A stretch of DNA of 64,000 bases from Climacium dendroides (Eukaryota; Streptophyta; Bryopsida; Hypnales; Climaciaceae). The notes under the pieces are model-generated. The model was not told the origin of the DNA. It did not search any database and saw only the letters and a list, made by a program, of their open reading frames with translations. The position numbers and the translations under genes are program-made. This document shows positions 34,614 to 46,060 of the stretch, in pieces (position 1 is the first letter of the stretch; each line of letters starts with the position of its first letter). The stretch is from contig OX467089.1 in assembly GCA_950106755.1 (NCBI GenBank), forward strand, positions 20,565,345 through 20,629,344, read 5' to 3'.

Positions 34614-35057
34614 TATATCCATAAAATAATTCTAGATAATAAATAGATAGTCACTGTAGAAAATCCTATACCAGTAGTAGGCCATTGAATTAGGGCATGA
34701 CTTTGAAAAATGTATCAATTAAACATCACCCCACATTGGCACTCAATTATTTTTGTTGTCATTTGAGTCTTCTTCAGAAATGTCTCATCTTACTTGCAAT
34801 GAAATGCCTGAAATGCTCATTCATGTATTTTACCAAAAGTGTGTCCTAATATATGTAGATTATAAATAGATGTTCATTTATTATAAATTATATAAAGATA
34901 ATAATCAGCGTCCCAAAATTGGAGTAAAAAGTAGAGAAAAAATTGGACTCGTACTTGAAAAACTAGTTCAATTTGGGAATCAAAAGAAGCATAGCTGGTA
35001 AAACTTAGAAAATATCCCGAACATTGTGTCCCGTTCGAGGACATTGAAGTAAGGGTG
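34614..35057. other. AT-rich spacer, nothing recognised
   Basis: No gene, paired repeat or regulatory motif is supported between the Helitron pair and the next MITE. Confidence 0.5.
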
Positions 35058-35438
35058 TAAGGGAGGCGACCCATTCCTGACCACAGACTCATTCCCGTCA
35101 TATAGACTACACTCTTTTCGATCAGCAGGAAAAAGTAGGACATTAATTGTGGCACAATCTCCAATGCAGTCATGGCACATTATGATCGGTTGTAGTCTTG
35201 GTTGATTTTACAACCAATCTATGGTTGGAAATAGGAGGACCTATATGACAATAATATGTCGAACAAAATCTTCAACTAAAAAATTTGTAGTAATTGTGTT
35301 TTGAGAAATAAAATTCTGAAAAAATATGGAATCCTTCTAAATTCTATTTTTGTACATGAGAAAATTTCTCCACTCAAGAAAACAGGATTCTAGATATGCA
35401 AAATTCCTTAAGGGGTCGGAAATGGGTCAGCTCCCTTA
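35058..35438. mobile_element. MITE family A, copy 2
   Basis: Ends are TAAGGGAGGCGACCCATTCC and, on the reverse strand from the right, TAAGGGAGCTGACCCATTTC. The 381-bp body matches copy 1 at 31952-32318, with a 14-bp insertion near TCTATGGTTGGAAA as the main difference. It is non-coding. Confidence 0.78.
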
Positions 35439-35589
35439 CCTTATGAAAATCAACCAGTTCAACTTACACCTCTAATAACTTCAGCATACAATCTTCACAA
35501 GTTCACATGCCATTTCTACACATCAACTCAATATATAGCACAAATCTATCTATACGAGATACAAAAAACAAACCTCAATTCACACAGTA

Positions 35590-36466
35590 CAGTCGGGTCC
35601 AATTCATTTACGAACTGCCTATTTCTGCCGTGCACATTTCCTTGCATAATGTGCAAGCAATTTGGAATTTTTCATCTTGCATTATTTACACTCAATTCTC
35701 ACACAATCCCAATCAAGCCTACCAAATTTCAGCTAAAAAAAAAGCAAAATTCCATTTTTGGTGAATTTTTGAAGTCCATTTTCATGTTTTTTCATAATAT
35801 TTTACTGAAAATAATTGATGATGAATTTTTTAAAATTCAATTGCATAAATATGTAGAGAACATCCATATGCACATCTTTCATATTAAAAAACACCCCATT
35901 AAGTAACAAAAATATAAGCTCCCAGTAAGGGCTCAATTGAGGCTTCATATGATCAAACTTTGTGAAATAAATATCTCTATATTTTGAATTAGATTTTGGC
36001 AAAGTAATTGTACCATCATGCTCAAATGTACCATATTAGTTACCACATGAGTGGCAAATAGATAAATCTAATTATAACAAAGAAATATCTATTCTTACAA
36101 CATTTGGACATTGTCATCCTAAGACTTAAAACTCTATTGAAGGAATTGTAAAACTTTTTTGGAGAAACTTGCCTAGGGTAAGATGTGTGTATGGATGCTC
36201 CCTACATATATCCACAATCAAACTTTAAAAATTCACCACCAATTGCTTGCAATAAAATATCTTGTAAAACCATGAAAATTAACTTTAAAAATTCACCAAA
36301 AATAGAGATTTGGTTTTTCAAAGTTGAAATTTCGTAGACTTGAGTGCAATTGTGTAAGGATGCAATGATAATTATCTCTTCCAAAATCTATCAATTATAC
36401 TCTACATTGTGAAAGAAAATTTGAATGCCTCAAAGAGGTAGTTTGTAAATGAACTGGACCAGACTG
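35590..36466. mobile_element. Fold-back Tc1/mariner-type element
   Basis: The ends (CAGTCGGGTCCAATTCATTT at 35590; reverse CAGTCTGGTCCAGTTCATTT from 36466) are inverted, and TA dinucleotides flank both sides (35588-35589 and 36467-36468). The inverted arms extend up to about 300 bp each (for example CCATTTTTGGTGAATTTTTG left, mirrored at about 36290). The element could fold almost completely on itself. There is no transposase frame. Confidence 0.75.
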
Positions 36467-36468
36467 TA

Positions 36469-37335
36469 CAGTAAGGTCTAGTTCATTTACAAATTCTGTA
36501 TTCCAGCATTGTTGGGTGAAAATTTCAGAAACTTCAGAAAGCCATATCATGTAGAAAAATGAACCAATTTTAGAATGGAAAATTGTGTTGGAATCATATG
36601 GAAGAGTACTTTGATATGGAAAGAAATATTTACATTGAAACTTTAGAATCATTCAACATTATTTTTTTGAACATTTTCTACCTACCATCTAGTACTGCCA
36701 CTCTTGGTTGAAATCACCGCTTGAATTCGATCAGGCATGCTGGCGATCAATGTTTGAAGCTGCTCTTGAGTAACACCATCCCAAACTCTTTCAATGCATT
36801 CAATCATTTCTTGTTTACTCTTAGGCTTTTTGTGGCCGCGTAGCAAATCCTTCACAATTTTCCACAGGTTCTCTATCGAGTGTAAGTCAGGGGAGTTTGG
36901 AATTCAATCTAACTTTTTCATGCCATGAGCTCTCCTCTACATTGCAGGAGCTTTTCTATAGTGGACAAGGGCACCACCCTCCATAAGTACAAGTTTGTAT
37001 GGTTCATCATGCATAAAATAAAATTGAGAGAGTCTTCCTTCGTAAAAATTTTCAACAAAATCCACTGCAGTCCACTCACCTTGCAACATGAAAACAAGAA
37101 GGCACTTATCAAATCCTGTAAACCCTCCCCATACCATTACCGTAGTTCGTTCAAATTTGAAGCTAGGAACAAGGCATTGCTCTATATATCTTTCGTGAAT
37201 TTTTCTCCAAACCCACTTCCGTCTAGGCCATCAATTGTGTAGAATAGCGATTGCAACGTGGGCACGAAGTTGGGGAATGTTCACCAAGTTTGAACCCAGG
37301 AGGCCAATAATTCATAAATGAACTAGACCTTACTA
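36469..37335 (-). mobile_element. Tc1/mariner element with dead transposase
   Basis: The inverted ends CAGTAAGGTCTAGTTCATTT (36469) and its mirror TAAATGAACTAGACCTTACT (to 37335) are bounded by TA at 36467-36468 and 37336-37337, the TA target of the Tc1/mariner superfamily. The transposase relic lies inside on the minus strand. At 867 bp it is shorter than an intact element, so the N-terminal part has probably been lost. Confidence 0.85.
36690..37235 (-). pseudogene. Tc1-like DDE transposase, truncated
   Basis: Minus-strand reading gives VWRKIHERYIEQCLVPSF, TTVMVWGGFTGFDKCLLVFM, then LMEGGALVHYRKAP, then after stops SPDLHSIENLWKIVKDLLRG and GVTQEQLQTLIASMPDRI. This is the C-terminal half of a Tc1-type transposase, with the SPDLNPIE-like box carrying the third catalytic acid. 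The second catalytic Asp, expected in MEDGAP, is Gly here (MEGGAL), and the first catalytic region and DNA-binding domain are missing. The relic is inactive. Confidence 0.82.
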
Positions 37336-37337
37336 TA

Positions 37338-38319
37338 CAACGGCAACTAGAAAATTCAGCTTGGTTTTGAGTCATCCTTCCCTGCACAATACAATCCAAA
37401 GAGCATGATTTTGTATATTCTTGTGTATTGAATCTCCGAACTTTTTTCACCTAAAATATCAGATACAATATCCAAACTGCATGTGAAAGTAAAAGTTCGA
37501 TAGACGGAGTCCCAAAACTAGAGAATAACAACGAAAAACATGAAACTTTCATTGGTAGGAACACCCCCAATCCGCAAATGCACTCGTTCCAATCTGAGAT
37601 CCAGCGAAACACTAACTTAGCTTTTCAGCAAAATACATATTCCCACACCACCCACTCCGTAGAGAATCAGTAGCTTTCAAAGTTTCTAGAAACTTTCATC
37701 TTTCATCTTCAATTGAAAGCGATTTGCAAGAAGCTACGTGAACTTTGCAAACATTTGCAAGAGACTGGCTGCAATGCTTATAGTCAACTCCCCCCAACCA
37801 TCTGCAATTCGTGACCATCAGACGGTAAAATTATTTCACTTCAAAGAAGTTTCCACATTATGATTCACTCTTACATGACTGAAAGCAACAAAAACGCCCT
37901 TTCACTATAGATTTGAATAAATAAATAAATCCTTGGAAGTAAAAACACAGTTGATCTCAGTCTCACCATGTATAAATCAGACTTCTAAACTACCTACCGC
38001 AATCATAGTGGTGAGTTCGTATTGCACCAAAACCATCCTAAGCCTTGTCTCAGTCGATAATGAAATGGCAATAACTAAATAAATGCTCAACAGGGGTGTC
38101 CAGAGTGCGAGCTTTCGATTCCAAACTTGGTACCACTTCTGTTCCAAGACTTGAATACTCCACCCAGAACGAGTACTTTGGAGACAAGAAATTGGGCAAG
38201 AATTTTGAACAGTGAAACCTAGTATCAAACTGTGACACACCGAATTCAGCGTTGTGGTTGGGATGAAGAAAAGGACTCTTGCAATGAGAGTTAAGAATTA
38301 GCTAAAGGTGAGGAAACTT
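37338..38319. other. Spacer and probable 3' untranslated region of the methyltransferase
   Basis: No gene is seen. The part nearest 38319 probably holds the 3' untranslated region of the minus-strand gene. Open frames at 37977-38240 are short and featureless. Confidence 0.4.
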
Positions 38320-41300
38320 CTATTTGCGAGTCGTCTCCTCAGGTCGCCAGAAACGCTTCTGCGCTACAAGAAGCTCCTCCTCGCCCTGTGTGTACGCAAG
38401 CACGACGTCCCAGTGTAATGACTTCACTGTCTCCTCAACTTCCCGGAGCACTTCCCCTCTGTCACGGAAGATGGCCCAGGCGTCGGGACGCAGAATACGG
38501 TCCATCTCCATCACCACGTTCACAATGTTGCACCTGCCACACATAAAATCAATCACCAGTGCAATCAGTTACAGTTTATTCTTTTGCACATGGATCGCAT
38601 GGATGTGATATATGGCTCATATTTTACAAATCTTTCTTAAACGTCATAATTACGTTATGCTTGTAAGTAGCGCTTTGTAATAAAGATATCCTTCAGTCCA
38701 ACTCTAGTTTTTACATTGCGTTTTTCCTTTGACATTCTATAAACAGCATTGATCGCCAGCTCTCAAATCATTACAAGAATACTCGGCAATTTTAGTCACT
38801 AAGTTCCATTGAGTTGACCATCCATATTTTCTAATGCCACATGCTTCTCAAGATTCTAAGCATGTGACAATAGCGTACTTGATGTCAAATAAGGGCATTG
38901 CAACCAGATGATGTATCTATATTAGCACATGAGGTCTCAAACCTCATTTAATTCAGCTACTTTGGGGGGGGGGGGGGGGGGGATACAGATACAGCAAGCA
39001 TTTGTTTCCAGTAATAGAGCTCATTTTTTCAGAAACATGACAGCTTCCTGAAAAAGAAAAAGACGACATTCTGATTCCAATAAATTGTGAACCCAATGTG
39101 ATAGGTTTTCGAATTTTTTTCTAATCCCACAGAACATGAACAACGGAACCTTCGCTCACGGAAGTTTAATGCAAAAGACATCCCACGAAGGAACGAGACG
39201 CAGCAGTGTTGTGTGTTGTTGGTACTTACTTCTTTGTGAGGGTGCTGAATAAATGGTCAGCGTGCATGAGATCGTAGGAGCGAGGATACGTGCTGTGCGG
39301 CTCACACCAATCGTGGTACATTCCCAAGAAGCCACGGTCATAGATGATGGGCAGCGTGTCTGGCTCGGTCACAGGGATGATATTCATCACCCACACGGGC
39401 TGCGACACCAGAGCAGCCGCAAACCTGCACGGCAAAAAGCACAAGAATTATAACAGCGGTATTAGTTTCAGACCTTGAGTATATGGCTTTGAAAGGGAGA
39501 ATATGGTTGAGCTTGCTACTGACCAATCACAACATTCAACAACACAAAAACTTGAGGAACCCGAGTGGTACTTACTTACCATGCTGATTAATGTTCAACA
39601 AGCGAACAAGTTAGCTTAGTCACCTAGGAGATAAGGAACAACATCAAACTTGACGTTCAATTCAATAAAATACCATAACCTCGATGAAACGTCAATCGCG
39701 TTATATGAGCGAGTACTAGAGAAGCTCTTGACGTTTCATTGGGATTATGGCATTGTACTCAAAGCACCAAATTTGTAACACTCTACCTGCACAAAGATCT
39801 GAAAACTAGAACTCGTATTAAATTAAGTTTCAAGGCACACGTCATGAAAGAATCGTGTCGTGAATATCCACCAAAATAACGAAATTGACGACATGAAGAC
39901 CTATAATCTACGTGAGTCATTTGAAAATAATTACAAGCCAGAATCACTCGCCTCATTCCCTCTGACACCCAGTGTCCCAAGCTACGGTTTCTTCACCATC
40001 AAATCACTCAAGACCATAGTGTCTTTGTTGAGAGCATGGTAGACAACTAAAATTCAGAGCCTGGTTCTCGAAGAGTATACCCCTCAACGCTTGCACAGCT
40101 CAACAAATACTAACTTCCACACCCACACAAATTCAAGTTAACTAGTACATTCGCAGGTGAAATACTTCAGTGCCCACTCCCAAATTGCCTAATAGAATTT
40201 GGAGAGTTTAGCAACGTTTTAGCAACGTTTAAACATTTTGTAGCGACGCTTTGGAAGATGCTTTAGCAAAGTACGTTCTTTGAGCAAATATGAAAATTTC
40301 GGAACGTACTTCAGTGAACACACAACATTTTTCAGCAAACATTTTCTAAAACTTTGTCCACGTAGCAACGTTGAATGTCAATTGTGGATTCTCGTTTCCG
40401 AATTCAACGTTCAAACGTTGCTACAAACGTTGTTGCATGTGGTGAATTCTGGTAGTGGCGATTGATTGCACAATGAGCAAAGAAAGAGAAGCTGCCTACC
40501 CGCCATAGCCCGCCTTCATGTCCATCACGTTGCGGATGGCGGTCCAGTTGATGCCGAGGCCATTCAAGTAGGACTTCTCGATGATGCGCTTCCAGTGGTC
40601 AGTGTCGGAACGAAACTCCTCCGCCAGGGATCCTCCGTAGATCCCCTTCTCAGTAGTGCTTAGCCACGACGGCGTCGCCTCCGCACGGAGCGGCCACTCG
40701 GCTGGCCAGCTCGTTGCCCGCTCTCCCTCTGCAGGCAGCTTGTGTATGCATGCTTTCATCGGAACATACCTGCACATTCAAACGGCATTGGTAGGTTTCA
40801 GACTTAGAGGATGGGCGTTCGAAGAGAATGTGGTAGAATGTGCACCCACAACATTCAACAACATTGGGGATCCCAAGTAGTAGTACTCATCTTGTTGAGG
40901 AATGACCACCAATTGAACTAGTTACCCTATTCACCGAAAAGATGGTGGGCAACATGAGTGGTGATGCACGACTCGATGTTCGATTCAATGCGGTGTCAGT
41001 CGAAGTGGAAGTGATTGCAATTTAATTTTTAACATTGAAGACTAAATTGTCACTTAGACATATGCATCAAAAGAGAGTGTGGTTGAACTTGCCACAGATC
41101 AATCACAACATTCAACAACGAAGAAACTTTTCGTGTTGAACAAAACCTACAAGAAAATCAGATACCCAGTTACCTAAGAGATGATGAACGACAAGAGAGA
41201 GGATGCACGACTTAACTAGATGTTCAATTCACTATGGTCCCATTATCCAAGTGGGGAGAATGGAAAATAAGTTACATGCCCACTCCCAAATTGCCACTCA

Positions 41301-44300
41301 CACCGTCACTCCCAAACACACGCATTGACCGCATAAAGCATTCACCAACAAAGTTTGAAACCCCCTAACAGTGGTTGCACTTTCTGCGTTCAACAAAGTT
41401 TGATGAATTCAAAAAGCTACCCTGGGAATAGACTTTTCAGTTCGTAACACTTGTGGAACTCGAGAAGTGATAGCGCTACTAATGAATCAGCAACATCGAC
41501 AACTGAGTTTCTATTTAGACAATTGAGTTCTTGTTGTTGCACTCGAGAAGTGTGAATGAACCAACAACATCGGCAATTGCATTTCTGGTTAGATAATTGA
41601 GTTCTAATGTTGAGCTCGAGAAGTGATAAAGCCACTAATGAACAAGCAACATCGACAAGTGAGTTGCTGTTAAGACAATTGAGTGTTTGTCAAGAACATC
41701 AAGTCATTGATTAAGCTTCTGGGAAGATGCAACACTCACCAGGCGGCGTCCGGTTTGTCATCCTCTTCACAGAGCGGTGGCGTAGCGTCCGCAGGGCGCT
41801 GCTCGTACAAAACATTGTCTTTGGGTTTCTGGAACACAGCCACGCCGATCTTCGTGGAGGGGTCGTTCTTCTTCGCCACCAACGTCCATGACATCTTCTC
41901 CGCAAAAGCTTTCGTATCTCTCCAGATTTGCACACTCTCGTCATCCTTCCAGTACACCGGTGTGGCGGACCACAAGAAGAATCCTCCAGGCCTCAGAACG
42001 CGGTTGAGCTCCACGAGCAGCATGCCCCCATCCACATGCCAGGGCACGCGGCACCGAGCGCAGTGCACGGCGTCGAACACGTTACTGGGGAACACCAGCC
42101 GCTCCGTTCCCATCACCGCCGACAAGGCGGGGATGCCGCGCTCCAGCGCCATTTGCACCTGCAACACCGAATCCATTAAAAGAGCACATTAACCCCAATT
42201 CTTTTCATGCAAATTTTGCACAAATTAGTGGGGTTCACACTTTCCAATCCAGTAAGTTCAATGAAGTTTGCTTAACGTAAAGCTCTTTACCTGCAGTCGT
42301 GTTTGTAATTCAACAAGGTTTGTAAAATCATTGACTTAGCAACTGTGAAACACTCTAATGGTCATCAAAGACCTTATAGATAAGGAATTAACCAGTCATC
42401 TACTTCCTCCCTGAAGCTTTAATCACCATGTTAGAAGCACAACACGTGTCATATTAGTCGGTTTCAGACGCTGAGGAATGGAAGTTGAAAGAAACTGTGA
42501 CGGAACTGGCTACAAACCAATCACAATATGGAAACTTTGAGAACCCCAAGCAGTCCTTATCCCGTTGCACATTGATCAATAAGAGCACTAGTCATCTTAG
42601 GGTTCACTTAACGAAATCTGGAATAAGATCGTTGAAGGCAGAAAAAGGGGCTCCATGGAATTAGGGTTACCTGCGCTTCGTGCTCATCCTTGGGCGCAAT
42701 CGACATCGCCAGCACCTCTCGGTCGAAGAGGTAGCCTCCGAAGCTGGCCACGCCGCAGCCTACGTCGAGAATCACGCGCGTCCGCTTCCCCCAACTGATC
42801 TCCGGCACCGACTGTTCCAGAAACTCGATGTAATGGAGGGCCCCGTGCTTGAATTGCGTGCCGCCACCAGGGAAGATCAGCTTCTGTTGATCGGGAGACA
42901 CCTTAACCCAGTTCTGATCCGCCTTATATGACACCAATTGCGTATGAGGGACGTTACTGAACCAGACCTGCACAACGGGGGCTTGTGAGGTTCCATGGTT
43001 TAGAATTGACCAATTCAGAATCAGTGAAGAACTTGCTTGTGTAAGTCAGAAACTAAGTGAAAATCGAAGAAACGTAGTCCCCGTATATGTCCCAAAACTG
43101 TTGCGGAAGCTTTATACCCGTACAGGACCAAGATTTCATGGCTTAAATGACCAATTCAATCAATCACATTGTGAGGTTCCACGGATTAGAAATGACCAAG
43201 TCAAGCAATCACATTGTGAGATTCCATGGTTTAGAAATGACCAATTCGATCAATCACATTGTGAGATTCCACAGTTTAGAAATGACCAATTCAACCAATC
43301 GCATCCTGAGAATCATACAATTCAGCTTATGCCATATTCATAACTCCAGAATTCATGAAAAACTTGCTTGCGTTGGTCAAAAACAACATAAAAATCGAAC
43401 CAATGAAAGTCCCCATATATGTCCTCGCACCTAAAACTGGTACAGAAGCTTTAAACCGACATTTTACGGCCTTAAAAGTTCACCAACTTCATTAATCACT
43501 TCGTGTAAACAACACAAGTCAGATTATGCCACACATTATTGCTCCCCAGAATCAACGAAGAAAATTGCATTGAATGTTGTTCAAACAACCAATAAAATTG
43601 AGCAAAAGAGAGTCCCTGCATCCCCTCTCAGAACTAATAAGAACCACGAGGACTCGATTCGGGATTCAGAAAGTTTGTGACATTCACGAACTTTCGGAAT
43701 ACAGAAAGTTGTGCAATTCACGAGTTTTGGGGATTCAGAAAGTTTGACATATTCACGAGTTTCTGGGAGTTACGGTCTCACTTACTTGATCTCTGCTGCT
43801 GGGCCACGTGATCGGCGCCTTATAATTCGCCGGCAATGGCAGCAAGCACTTGGGCAGCTCTTCTTCAGAGAAGCAGTGCCGCTCGCGGTGCTGGTAGTGC
43901 TTCCTCGACTTGAGCTTCTTGATAGCAACTTCGTTGTCCAAACACGGGATGAAGTCCTGTGCGCCTGGGAAATCACAAACCTTCCACTTCGTCCTCGCGG
44001 AAGCAGCATCCTCCACCGTCGATGGCGTTTCAGTCGCATTCTCCGCAAGTATTGACGGATCTGTCACCACAAGCTCCTTCTCTTCCTTAGACTCCGCAGC
44101 TTGCGTCTCAAAATCCGTCTGATTCGCTTCCCTGTTCTCGGTTGTGAGCTCCGCTTGGGTGGAAATCGTGTCAGGAAGCCCTGTGGCAGGCGGCGACTCC
44201 ACAACAACAGAAGGGGACTCATCAATGGAGGGGGACTCGTCCTTGGAAGGGGCGTCATCCTTGGAAGGGGCTTCGAGGACGTCCGCAGGCGCATCTTCAT

Positions 44301-44508
44301 TGACGGTTTCAGTGGGAGTGTTGGTGTCGAGAGGAGTGTTGTTGTCGTTGTTGTTGTTGGTTGCTGGAACTGTTTGCTCTGGAATTGCTGCAGGGGCGGT
44401 GAAGACCCAGACGGCGATCAAGAAGAAGCCTACTAACACGGAGCCGGCGATGATGAAGTTCGAGGAGGTGCCCCTCTCGCCAGCTCTCGAGATCTTCGCC
44501 ATAGCCAT
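38320..44508 (-). CDS. PMT-type (DUF248) SAM-dependent methyltransferase, pectin biosynthesis
   Basis: Six minus-strand exons join in frame: 44508-43786, 42967-42671, 42158-41740, 40769-40500, 39424-39230 and 38533-38320, 705 aa, all introns GT..AG. I chose ATG at 44508 over the in-frame ATG at 44526 because MAMAKISR matches the usual family N-terminus. Residues 1-17 are cytosolic, 18-36 a single membrane anchor, about 40-165 an Asp/Glu/Pro-rich stem, and the rest the luminal catalytic domain. Motifs: [51 protein letters not shown] motif [15 protein letters not shown] (307-321), [70 protein letters not shown]. Family members act in the Golgi and are linked to homogalacturonan methyl-esterification. 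The usual RPGG near the C-terminus is RPDA here. It is an intact gene. Confidence 0.95.
38964..38982 (+). repeat. Homopolymer G19 in intron 5 of the methyltransferase
   Basis: Nineteen consecutive G on the + strand (C19 in the sense strand), in the intron between exons 5 and 6. Such runs are prone to length change and sequencing error. Confidence 0.9.
39461..42610 (+). repeat. Four dispersed copies of one repeat in introns 2, 3 and 4
   Basis: Related blocks of about 150-200 bp lie at about 39461-39680 (intron 4), 40795-40990 and 41050-41240 (intron 3) and 42460-42610 (intron 2), all in the same orientation. Shared landmarks are TTTCAGAC near the left, then (C/G)AATCACAACATTCAACAAC, then a CTAGTTACC/GTCACCTA block. 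The coordinates span the set; exons between are not part of it. Confidence 0.6.
41457..41692 (+). repeat. Tandem repeat, three units of about 78 bp, in intron 3
   Basis: Each unit begins (A)CTCGAGAAGTG, continues with AACATCG(A/G)CAA, and ends with a GACAATTGAGTT-type block. The array lies about 50 bp from the exon 3 donor. Confidence 0.75.
42985..43660 (+). repeat. Nested repeats in intron 1, including a 51-bp array
   Basis: At 43147-43315 four units of about 51 bp repeat GACCAATTCAATCAATCACA followed by TTGTGAGATTCCATGGTTTAGAAAT. The array is bracketed by three longer, looser repeats (starting near 43015, 43350 and 43555) sharing CCAGAATCA..GAA.AACTTGCTTG, AAAATCGAA and AGTCCCC(G/A)TATATGTC. 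A 17-residue frame through the array is a by-product. Confidence 0.75.
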
Positions 44509-46060
44509 GGTGGTCTGGTCACACAAGCTTGGGAACGCGGGCGACGGCGGGGATGCTTACGGCATTAGGTTCATAACCTCGGCAATACTGTTGTAACAAG
44601 AAGATCCGCTACATTTTCTTGGAAGGAGGTTTGCCATACGCACTGATCGGGTTTTCTGCACACAATCAAACCCCCGAGTTTAGTTTAGTCCTTCAGGAGC
44701 TGCACTGTCTAAATTTGTCATTGAGTAAACTGCAGTCGAGCTATGGTCTCGACGCTAGAATTAGGTCATCTCTTTCTAAAAAAACGAACTCGTAGCTCTG
44801 AACCCCGCCTGCAGCTGTAATCATGTAATCAGGAGATTTTGATTATTCGAGAGCGCAAGCAACAGCTGTCTCTATCTCTCTCCCTCTCCCTCTCTCTCAC
44901 AAACACACATGCGCACCGACAGCCTAAATTAGTTCAAAATTTACACCAAACTGTTACAGAAGCTGAGAAACGCAAGAAGTGGCACTTGTCATCTCATTGT
45001 TGAAAAGATTTCGGAGCTCCAGCTACGACCACAGAAGCTGCCGTACCCGAGTACCGTTCCCCGCCTGGCACCTGTCCAGGAGGCGATCATAGAAGAGCTA
45101 CCTGGATTGATAGCGAGTATCACCTTCTCACGCCAATTGTTCGTTTGCGATTTCCACACAATGCTACTACGATCGAAACAACGTCACCTTCACCAAGCTC
45201 AAACCTACTTCCATGAAAATAGACCGTTACAGCTCGAATCACAACACAACCAGATCAACTCTTCCCTTTCAAATCGAGGTTCACCCTGCACCTACACTCA
45301 AACTCCACGAAGTACGAGCTTCTGCCCTTCGTACCACGAATGCTCTCACGATCCGTGCGAGCTAAGACTGGATTCGGCCGAGACAGAGTCAACTTCAGTG
45401 TTCAAATTTAATGTAAAAAAACAACGCGTCAATGCAACCGACCCAAAACCCAAACCTTTTCAAAGGATGATCCTCCTGCAAACAAGAAAGCAAGCGCATC
45501 GCAACGAATCTCAACAAACTGGCATGGCGACTCTCCACTCACACACAGTCTCACAACAGTCTCACACAGTCTCGCAGTGTCACCCAAAAGTCAAGATCTC
45601 CGGGAATGTAAGATTCTCACTTCATCAATAATGGCAACAATTTCGGACCCCACCACAGCACCGCCCCGAATTCAAGCTTCCATCGCCACAAGGAGCGTAC
45701 CTTCAAAGTACAGCTAGTGCCCACTTGAAATGAAACTCCCAATACATCCTCCCAGTGCTCAACTGCTTCTAGATCACCGACTTCGGAGACTTTCACTGCT
45801 GGCTGGCCTGGCTGGGCGATGGTGATGAGACTGCAAGAGGATCCAGAGCTCAAGCATTTGGGGATACTACGTTATCGTGGTTTGCTGTACACTGAAGTGC
45901 GATGGATTGAATGCGCCATTACGGTGCCACTTGCCACATGCGAAACGTCAGAGGTCGCGCTGGGCACCTGGGCACACTGGCCACTGCAGCCAGCATTATT
46001 GAGCTCTTTCATCCCTGACCCAGGTGGCTCTGGAGTCAGGGTTTTTTTTACTTCAGTTTT
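44509..46060 (-). other. 5' leader and promoter region of the methyltransferase
   Basis: A CT-rich tract at 44868-44900 is GA-rich in the sense strand, common in plant 5' leaders. A possible splice acceptor (TTGTGTGCAG, reverse of about 44655-44664) suggests a leader intron. A candidate leader exon lies at about 45700-45853 (-), open from MSSGSSCSLITIAQPGQPAV up to an AAG/GTACGC donor. It could instead be part of another small gene. The 174-codon + strand frame at 45107-45631 has no protein-like features. Confidence 0.35.

Noticed and set aside
31846..35173. Similar minus-strand frames (KSVVYMTG) as a duplicated small gene
   Set aside because: Both frames lie inside the two MITE family A copies and differ by frame-disrupting changes. 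Similarity is explained by the element.
31952..35438. The two direct repeats as LTRs of one retrotransposon
   Set aside because: Each repeat has its own inverted ends and none of the DNA between encodes gag or pol; the interval holds other complete elements instead.
43147..43315. Regular repeats resembling a CRISPR array
   Set aside because: There are no unique spacers between repeats and this is a plant intron; it is a simple tandem array.
43101..43434. Two overlapping frames with a 17-residue repeat ([16 protein letters not shown])
   Set aside because: The repeat arises because the intronic minisatellite unit is 51 bp, a multiple of three. It lies in an intron on the non-sense strand.
45107..45631. 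174-codon + strand frame upstream of the methyltransferase
   Set aside because: No domain, low-complexity His/Gln/Ser/Thr content and no splice context. It sits in the antisense of the probable methyltransferase leader.
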